This document shows, in pieces, positions 1 through 5,500 of a stretch of DNA of 5,915 bases. The position numbers were made by a program, and so were the translations under genes. Numbering within the stretch: position 1 is the stretch's first letter; each line of letters starts with the position of its first letter. The notes beneath the pieces were generated by a model. It saw only the letters and a list, made by a program, of their open reading frames with translations, was not told the DNA's origin and did not search any database. Source of the DNA: Candidatus Cloacimonadota bacterium (GTDB lineage Bacteria > Muiribacteriota > UBA6191 > JACPRK01); the NCBI GenBank assembly GCA_021772705.1, contig JAJFLN010000249.1:1-5915 (forward strand), given 5' to 3'.

Positions 1-142
1 CGGTGGGGTGAAATCCTGGCATGATTCTTGACGGTTACAACCAGTTCGTCCAACATCCCAGCAACGACGTGGGTGCGATAGTTCTCGCCGATCTCGAGAT
101 TTCGCACGGGAAAAGGGCTCTTGAAGCAGCGCGAATGGCCCA
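1..142. other. Unassigned left edge, no confident gene
   Basis: No confident gene is seen here. On the - strand a reading frame stays open from an ATG at 185-183, inside the palindromic element, to the left edge of the window. It would read MTSRSSGPVVCPLILGHSRC and continue with a plausible-looking stretch, IGENYRTHVVAGMLDELVV. The same triplets read on the + strand are also open (21-299), so the openness may only reflect GC-rich composition. I recognise no family in either direction. If the - strand frame is real, it is the 5' end of a divergently transcribed gene whose start was replaced or supplied by the palindrome. Confidence 0.3.
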
Positions 143-240
143 AGATCAGGGGACACACGACTGGACCCGAACTCCGAGAGGTCATCCGAACCGGCAGGTT
201 CGCCTGGCGAGTTCGGGTCCAGTCGTGTGTCCCCTGATCT
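143..240. repeat. Perfect 32-bp inverted repeat, REP/MITE-like palindromic element
   Basis: Bases 143-174 (beginning AGATCAGGGGACACACGACT) are the exact reverse complement of 209-240, a 32-bp arm with no mismatch. The arms enclose a 34-base centre (175-208). The identity stops abruptly at both outer ends. The centre can itself fold in two mutually exclusive ways: CGAACC/GGTTCG (187-192 with 197-202), or CAGG-TTCG-CCTG (195-206). Perfect arms imply recent insertion or strong constraint. The GGGGACAC / GTGTCCCC ends resemble, from memory, palindromes found with REP-associated tyrosine transposases (Y1/IS200-like), but no transposase is visible here. There is no T-run after the stem, so a classical terminator is unlikely. 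Confidence 0.85.
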
Positions 241-295
241 CCAGGGATGCGGCTCCTCGCCTACAGCCTTCGACGGCCCCTTGTGTTAGGCTGGT

Positions 296-347
296 TTGAA
301 ATGTGCTGAGAGGCACCCACAAATTGGATATCAATTTAATCTCAATT
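296..347 (+). promoter_or_regulatory. Candidate promoter/operator region upstream of the STAS operon
   Basis: This is the only AT-rich stretch before the first gene in an otherwise GC-rich window. It contains a -35-like TTGAAA (296-301), but no good -10 hexamer at the matching distance; a TTTAAT (335-340) lies too far downstream to pair with it. A 17-bp dyad, AAATTG-GATAT-CAATTT, occupies 321-337 and could be a regulator binding site. TCAATT also occurs twice, at 331 and 342. The position, just upstream of a strong ribosome binding site and the first gene of the cluster, is the main support. The exact promoter is not resolved. Confidence 0.3.
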
Positions 348-353
348 CGGGGC

Positions 354-359
354 GAGGGG
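354..359 (+). promoter_or_regulatory. Ribosome binding site GAGGGG for the first STAS gene
   Basis: GAGGGG ends five bases before the ATG at 365. It selects that ATG over the in-frame ATG-type codon at 302 or other codons upstream, which have no purine-rich element and would add residues outside the STAS fold. Confidence 0.6.
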
Positions 360-364
360 TAGCC

Positions 365-727
365 ATGCTGTCCAGTGAACAGCTCGACGGTATTCTGTTT
401 ATCCGCTGTGAGACCGATATAGTCTACGAGAAGGCAGAGGACTTCAAATTCAGGCTTGATCGACTCTTGAATGGGGAGGGCCTGAAAGTGGTCCTGGACC
501 TGGAAGCGGCGCGCTATCTTTGCAGTTCGGCAATCGGAGCCATCGCCAGTGGCTGCTCCCGATTGCGCCAGAGCGGCGGAGATCTCGTCCTGATGGGTCT
601 CACGACGGAGCTCTCGCGCCTTCTGGTCGTGACTCGTCTGGCCGATGTGATCCAGATTGCCGGAGATCGGGATCAGGCCCAGGAGTTGCTCCACATCACT
701 CCCGAAGACTCCGGAACTCACCCCTGA
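365..727 (+). CDS. STAS-domain protein, anti-sigma-factor-antagonist type (first copy)
   Basis: This 120-residue protein is essentially one STAS domain, the fold of SpoIIAA/RsbV. These cytoplasmic proteins bind partner anti-sigma kinases and are switched by serine phosphorylation. The core reads VVLDLEAARYLCSSAIGAIA (residues 42-61), where SpoIIAA-type proteins have a D-S-S-G loop. S54 aligns with the phosphorylated serine, the preceding Asp is Cys53, and the Gly is Ala56. The following GGDLVLMG strand (71-78) and the helix with ELSRLLVVTRLADV (82-95) are typical. The start at 365 has GAGGGG five bases upstream. An 86-base gap separates it from a second, clearly related STAS gene, suggesting tandem duplication. 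No RsbW-type kinase or PP2C phosphatase is nearby, so the partner is unknown. The family call is firm and the pathway is not. Confidence 0.88.
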   Translation: MLSSEQLDGILFIRCETDIVYEKAEDFKFRLDRLLNGEGLKVVLDLEAARYLCSSAIGAIASGCSRLRQSGGDLVLMGLTTELSRLLVVTRLADVIQIAGDRDQAQELLHITPEDSGTHP

Positions 728-813
728 GAGTGGCCAAAATAGACATGCACCAGGACAGGCCACGACCCGGGGGCTCGGATTTCGGCAACTAAGGGATGGC
801 CTCTGGAACTCTC

Positions 814-1149
814 ATGAATGCAACCGTCGTCGAAGAATCGGAGCAGACCCTCGTCTCCATTTCGGAGGACATCGTCACGGAGAATGTCGAACAGTTCAAG
901 CGCCTGATCGACAAGCTGCTGGACAAGCGGTCCGATGTCCCTCTGGTCCTGGATCTGGCCAAAATTGACTACCTCTGCAGCGCCGGCGTGGGCATCATCG
1001 CCTCGGCCCACCGTCAGCTCAAGTCGGCCCAGACAGAGTTGATCATCAAAAACCCCTCCGAGCGGGTTGCCCGGCTCTTCATGGTGACTCGCCTGGACAC
1101 GGTTCTTCGAATACTGAGCCGTGACTCATCCAGAGAGGGAACCCGGTAG
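814..1149 (+). CDS. STAS-domain protein, anti-sigma-factor-antagonist type (second copy)
   Basis: This 111-residue single STAS domain is paralogous to the gene before it. Both share VLDL, YLCS, IAS and a VTRL helix. The phospho-loop reads YLCSAGVG (residues 53-60). S56 aligns with the regulatory serine, Cys55 again replaces the usual Asp, and here the Gly is kept. The two copies thus differ in the loop (CSSAIG versus CSAGVG), which may reflect distinct partners. Start choice: ATG 814 gives an N-terminus almost equal in length to the first copy and has GGA six bases upstream. An in-frame ATG at 796 would add six residues, but its purine run AAGGG directly abuts the codon. The stop lies four bases before the next gene, so the two are very likely co-transcribed. 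Probably a cytoplasmic phospho-switch protein; target unknown. Confidence 0.87.
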   Translation: MNATVVEESEQTLVSISEDIVTENVEQFKRLIDKLLDKRSDVPLVLDLAKIDYLCSAGVGIIASAHRQLKSAQTELIIKNPSERVARLFMVTRLDTVLRILSRDSSREGTR

Positions 1150-1153
1150 CCAG

Positions 1154-2548
1154 ATGGAAGAGTCAATCCGGCCCAAGGTCCTGCAACTGGTACAGAACGC
1201 GCTCCTGTTCGGCGACTCTGCTGTCCTGCCGACGGCGGTGGACCGGCATCTGATGTCCTTCGCGGATCAGGAATTCGGTGAGAACTGGGTGGAGTCCGAC
1301 GAGACAGTTGGGCTCCTGGACGAAGGTCTCAAGTCCCTGCAGAAGGCGCAGCGGTCCCTGGACTCACCTGTCTACGACAGGCCCATGACTCTGGCCTACC
1401 TGTTCGGCCACGGCCCCCTCAGCTTCCACAAGGTCCCCTTCCTGATGAGGAACGTCTTGCGAAAGTCGGTCCTGCCAACGGAACTGAAGGTCCTCGATCT
1501 CGGTTCCGGCGCAGGCATTTCCAGCGTCTCCATGATCTACTTTCTCGAGCTGCTGGCCAACGGTATTCGGATCGTCACGGGCCAGCCCGAGGCCTACAAG
1601 CTTTCCCTGACGCCCCTCGACTCCAGTGATGCGGCCCTGGGCCTGTATCAGCGGTTCATCGAGAACTACGTTCCCGGCTTTCCGGAACTGGAGGTCAGTG
1701 TTCCCGGCCCCATCCAGACACTTCTGGGCTCCGAAGGAGAAGGCCTCTCCAACACCCTCGGGGCCGACAAGTTCCACATCATCATTGCCAGCCACATTCT
1801 TGGAGAGAACAAGAGCAGCAGCCTCTCAGCCAGAGCTCGCCTGCTGGCAGAGCTCAGAAACTTCCTGGAACCAGGTGGCTCAATCCTCTTCGCCGAATCG
1901 GCCGCCACGGCCATTCCTTCGGAGATGAACCAGCTGAAGAGCCGGGCCGTGGCCGAAGGAGCCACCCTGTTCAGTCCCTGCGCCAATGCCTGGGAGAAGC
2001 CCACGGGCCGGCAGTGCTACACCTGCGGCAACGTGGCTCACGAACACGTGCGAAAGCCCATGATTGCCGACATTCTCGAGACGGTTTGTGAGTCCTACGA
2101 CTACGCGAAACTGGAGAAGAGGAACAGCTGGAGCTTCGGCATCTTCCGGGCCGACGACAGCGTGCATCATCCCCAGCTGGAGGGAATCGGAAGCGGACTC
2201 TTCAAGAAGCTCTCGGAGCTGGAGCCCTCCGAGACCGAGCGCTTCAGCGTCTACGGTTCCGTGGCCAAGGTCGAGATGGACCGGGTGACGGAGAGACCCT
2301 TCTTCAAGATCTGCGATCAGACCTGCGGCTCCGATTCCGCCTACCTGTCCTTTGATCCCACCGTCGGTATCCCGCCCCTGGAAAACGGCGACGTCCTGGA
2401 GATCGAAGATGCCCGGGTCCTGCCTCCGGCCGCGGGCAGAAACAAGGTGATCGTCCTGGTCGATGCCGGGACGACTGTGACCAACCTTTCGAGGGACTTC
2501 AACTACCTCTCGAGCAAGCACGTCCTGACTCCGGAGGTGCTCGGTTGA
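1154..2548 (+). CDS. Divergent Rsm22-like SAM-dependent methyltransferase-fold protein with C-terminal OB-like segment
   Basis: The product has 464 residues. Residues about 75-330 follow the layout of the Rsm22/METTL17 family, which associates with small ribosomal subunits. They carry the SAM-binding motif VLDLGSGAG (113-121), HIIIASHILGE (208-218), EPGGSILFAES (from 239), and a cysteine cluster C276-x11-C288-x2-C291, sitting where Rsm22 proteins have their metal or 4Fe-4S cysteines. C312 could be a fourth ligand. After this, residues about 363-424 (RFSVYGSVAKV through NGDVLEIEDARVLP) resemble an OB-fold, as in nucleic-acid-binding proteins; C387 and C391 lie inside it. The N-terminal 75 residues are helical and unassigned. 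I chose ATG 1154, four bases after the preceding stop; GAGGGA lies 13 bases upstream. A GTG at 1121 would overlap the STAS gene and lacks a ribosome binding site. Whether it still methylates anything is unknown. It may act on RNA or ribosomes (inference from family). Confidence 0.7.
   Translation: MEESIRPKVLQLVQNALLFGDSAVLPTAVDRHLMSFADQEFGENWVESDETVGLLDEGLKSLQKAQRSLDSPVYDRPMTLAYLFGHGPLSFHKVPFLMRNVLRKSVLPTELKVLDLGSGAGISSVSMIYFLELLANGIRIVTGQPEAYKLSLTPLDSSDAALGLYQRFIENYVPGFPELEVSVPGPIQTLLGSEGEGLSNTLGADKFHIIIASHILGENKSSSLSARARLLAELRNFLEPGGSILFAESAATAIPSEMNQLKSRAVAEGATLFSPCANAWEKPTGRQCYTCGNVAHEHVRKPMIADILETVCESYDYAKLEKRNSWSFGIFRADDSVHHPQLEGIGSGLFKKLSELEPSETERFSVYGSVAKVEMDRVTERPFFKICDQTCGSDSAYLSFDPTVGIPPLENGDVLEIEDARVLPPAAGRNKVIVLVDAGTTVTNLSRDFNYLSSKHVLTPEVLG
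2533..2537 (+). promoter_or_regulatory. Ribosome binding site GGAGG deciding the TTG start at 2545
   Basis: GGAGG lies inside the last codons of the Rsm22-like gene, seven bases before a TTG whose last two bases are the first two of that gene's TGA stop (TTGA, 2545-2548). The first in-frame ATG is 38 codons later and would cut off a conserved-looking helix, so TTG is preferred. The arrangement is typical of translational coupling. Confidence 0.65.
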
Positions 2549-5500
2549 TTCCCAAGGAATCTCTCGACTTCTATCTGGAGAGAGTCTTCCGCCAGGACCT
2601 GCTGACGGAGAAGGAGTACGCCGACCTCTGCTTGATCCTGGGCCGGACAGCCACGGCGATGTCCACCCAGGCCACCCTCAAGTTCTACCTGCTCGGAGCC
2701 GTTTTGCCCGGCGTCACGCTGGCCTTCTACGAGGACCCGGAGCTGGCCAAGATCCTGGAAGACAGCCTGCGCAACGAAGGGATCGGGTCGGCCCGCACCC
2801 TGGCGATGGATGCCGATCCGGCAGCGCGGGACGCCTTCCTGACAGGGATTCGACTGGGCGCCATCCAGGTCGCCCTCCTGCCGGCCATGGTCGTGATGGC
2901 CGACAACTTCGGCGAGGTACTCAAGGCTGTCGACTCCGGCCTGGGATTCAACTTCGTCTTCGTCGACGGCTCCTGCTTCTCCAGTCCCGAATCAGCTCAG
3001 CAAGCTTATGACGGCGTGGCCTTCCTTCTCGGGGAGGCACCCACGGCCCTGCACTTCGTTGCCCAGGCACCGCCTGCGTCCAGCACGGGCGTGGCCGCAA
3101 CCAGAATGCGCAGCCCCGTCGCCCCCAAGCCGGCCGCGATGGACCCACGCCTGGTCTCGCCCTTTCTGCCCGACGAACTTCCCGACACCCCCCGACCCGG
3201 AGCAGCGGCAACAGATACGGCAGCCCGGTCTCCGGACCAGATGAACACCGCCGCTGGTGCCACCCAGATCCGGGTGCCCGGCGTGACTCAGGAAGAGCAA
3301 GAGGAGCTGTTCAAGCCGCTGGAGCCGGCCCAGGAGGCTTCCCCCTTTCTGGAGGACCCAACCCAGGCGGCGGGAGGCGAAGCAGGCGAGGACATCAAGA
3401 CCAGCATCCGGGAACCGCTGGCCCAGAACCAGCTCGACCTGCTTCAACAGCTCGACGGTCTGGGTGATCCCAGCGGAGGCGGCGGAGGGGCCGCTTCATC
3501 CGGTGAAGCGGATCTGCTCTCGGCGGTCAACGCCGCTCTGGGCACGGAACCCTCCGACTCCGACTCGCCGCCGGACATGCTCTCCGACGACGATCTCAAC
3601 CTTGGTGATGAGCTCCTCGGCTCCTCCGCCGAAGACGACATTGCCGGGGTCTTCGAGGGTGAGGAACCGGGCGATCCCGATGTGGTTGCTCCCTCGGCAG
3701 GGGACTCCGACGACCTGAGAATTCAGCTGAGGATCCGCCGCCAGGACGGAGGGGTCACGGCTGACGCGGAGGTGCTCGGCGAAGGCAGCGATCCCGCCGG
3801 CTCCCTGCTGATCGACACCGACGTCGTCGCCGGTGATGGCGGGGGCGATCTGCCGGCGCCCCCCGGCCCGGCTGAAAGCGATGACCTGCTCGCTCCGGCC
3901 GGAGGGGACGACAACGACCTCCTGCTGACGTCGTCAGAGGGCGGCGGCGACGATTCGCTCCTGGCAGCACCGGCCGACGACGGTCTGCTGGCCCCACCGG
4001 ATGCCGATGACGGTCTCGGTGACCTCCTCATTCCCCCCGACGGAGGCGACGGCCTGGGTGACCTTCTCATGCCCCCCGACTCGGAAGAAGGCCCCGGTGA
4101 CCTGCTCGCGCCTTCCGACGGTCTCGATGACCTGCTCACTCCCCCCGATGCCAGCGATGGCGCTCTCCTCGAAACAGATGAGCCGGCGGCTGAAGTACTC
4201 CTGGCGCCTTCCGCCGAGGATCGAGCACCGGAGAGTCAGCCCGACGCCGCTCTGGCCACCGGTTCGAGCCTCGGGTTTGAAGAGCTGCCGGCGGCTGGAG
4301 ACATCCCTTCGGACTCTCTGGCCACCGGTTCCAGTCTCGGATTCGAGGATCTCTCCGTGGCGGCGGAGGACGCCACCGCCGCCTCTCCCGAGCTGGCTAC
4401 CGGTTCCAGCCTTGATTTCGAGGAGCTGGCCGGGGGCATCGATCAGCCCGATGAGGATCTGGCAACCGTACCGGGCCAGATTCAACCCGCGTCGCCGGAA
4501 CGGAAGGCTCAAGGCTCCTCCGAGGTCAACGGCTTGTCGGACGAGCTACGGGACATGCTGCTGGGAGACGAGATTCTGGGGCCCGCCGAGAACGGCGGCT
4601 CGGCGGCAGGAACGGTGGAGAAGGTCGGAGAATCCAACTGGCTGCACGACGTGGAGGGCCTGACCCCGGAGCTGGCCAAGCGTGCGAAGTCCAAGGCCGG
4701 CAGCATGAAGGGGGGCGGCGACGACCTGTCCGGCACCGACGACGACTACATGAACATCTCCGGTGCCCTGGAAGCAGCCGGTCTGCCTGCGGAACTGGAA
4801 CCGGAGCCTGCCGTGACTCCTGTCGACGGCACGGGAATTCCTGAGGAGGGCGACATCGGAGTCGCCGCCGAGAGGGAGGAGGAAGCTGCCGAGAAGGCCC
4901 AGTCCGAGCTCGCGGCACTGGATGACCTGCTGGGCATCCAGCCCGAGGTCGAGGACGCCTCGGAGGCCCCCGACATCCGGGAGACCCGGGCCCTGACGCA
5001 GGACCTGCTTGGCCTCGAGGAAGCCGAAGCTGCCGCTGACGAGGAGATGCCCCGAACGCCGGCGATCGCCACGGCACCGGCCCCGGTACCGGAGGAGCCG
5101 ACCCCCATCGAGGAGCCGGCCCTCGACGAATTGCCCTTCGAGGACAAGGCCCTTTTCGAGACCTCCGACGAGCTCTCAGCCCTCCTTGGCGGAGGCGAGA
5201 AAGAGACGCCCATCGAGGTCGAACCCGAGATGGGGGCCGAGCTGGCCGAGCTGGGCCTGGATACCCTGGATCTCGGCGAAGACGACATGCAAGAACCGGG
5301 GGCCGGGCTGGAGGAGGTCGCCCAGGACTTCTCGAGGCTCGCTGACGTGATCACTGGAATCATTAGCGATGGGAGCCGGGCCGCACCGTTGCCGCAGCCT
5401 CGGACCCAAACCGCTGCTCCGGAGGCGGAGCCCGACACGCCAGAGGAGGCCACTGACACCGAGATTGAAGACTCCTTGAAGGAGCTCATCGTAGGCGAGT

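Noticed and set aside
143..240. Palindrome as a rho-independent terminator
   Set aside because: The stem is far longer than usual, the loop is 34 bases, and no run of T follows on either strand.
143..240. Palindrome as a CRISPR repeat or tRNA-like element
   Set aside because: Only one inverted pair is present with no direct repeats or spacers, and the GGTTCG in the centre is not set in a tRNA cloverleaf.
21..299. + strand open frame of 92 codons at the left edge
   Set aside because: It reads through both arms of the perfect palindrome, has no purine-rich ribosome binding site near its ATG, and shows no family resemblance.
182..763. - strand open frame of 193 codons over the first STAS gene
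   Set aside because: It covers the palindrome and the STAS gene in antisense, and its product has no recognisable features while the + strand gives a clear STAS domain.
4001..4663. Open + strand frame in another phase (220 codons)
   Set aside because: It gives a Pro/Arg/Ser-rich translation with no domain and overlaps the better supported acidic protein; it is a shadow of the DLL/PP repeats.
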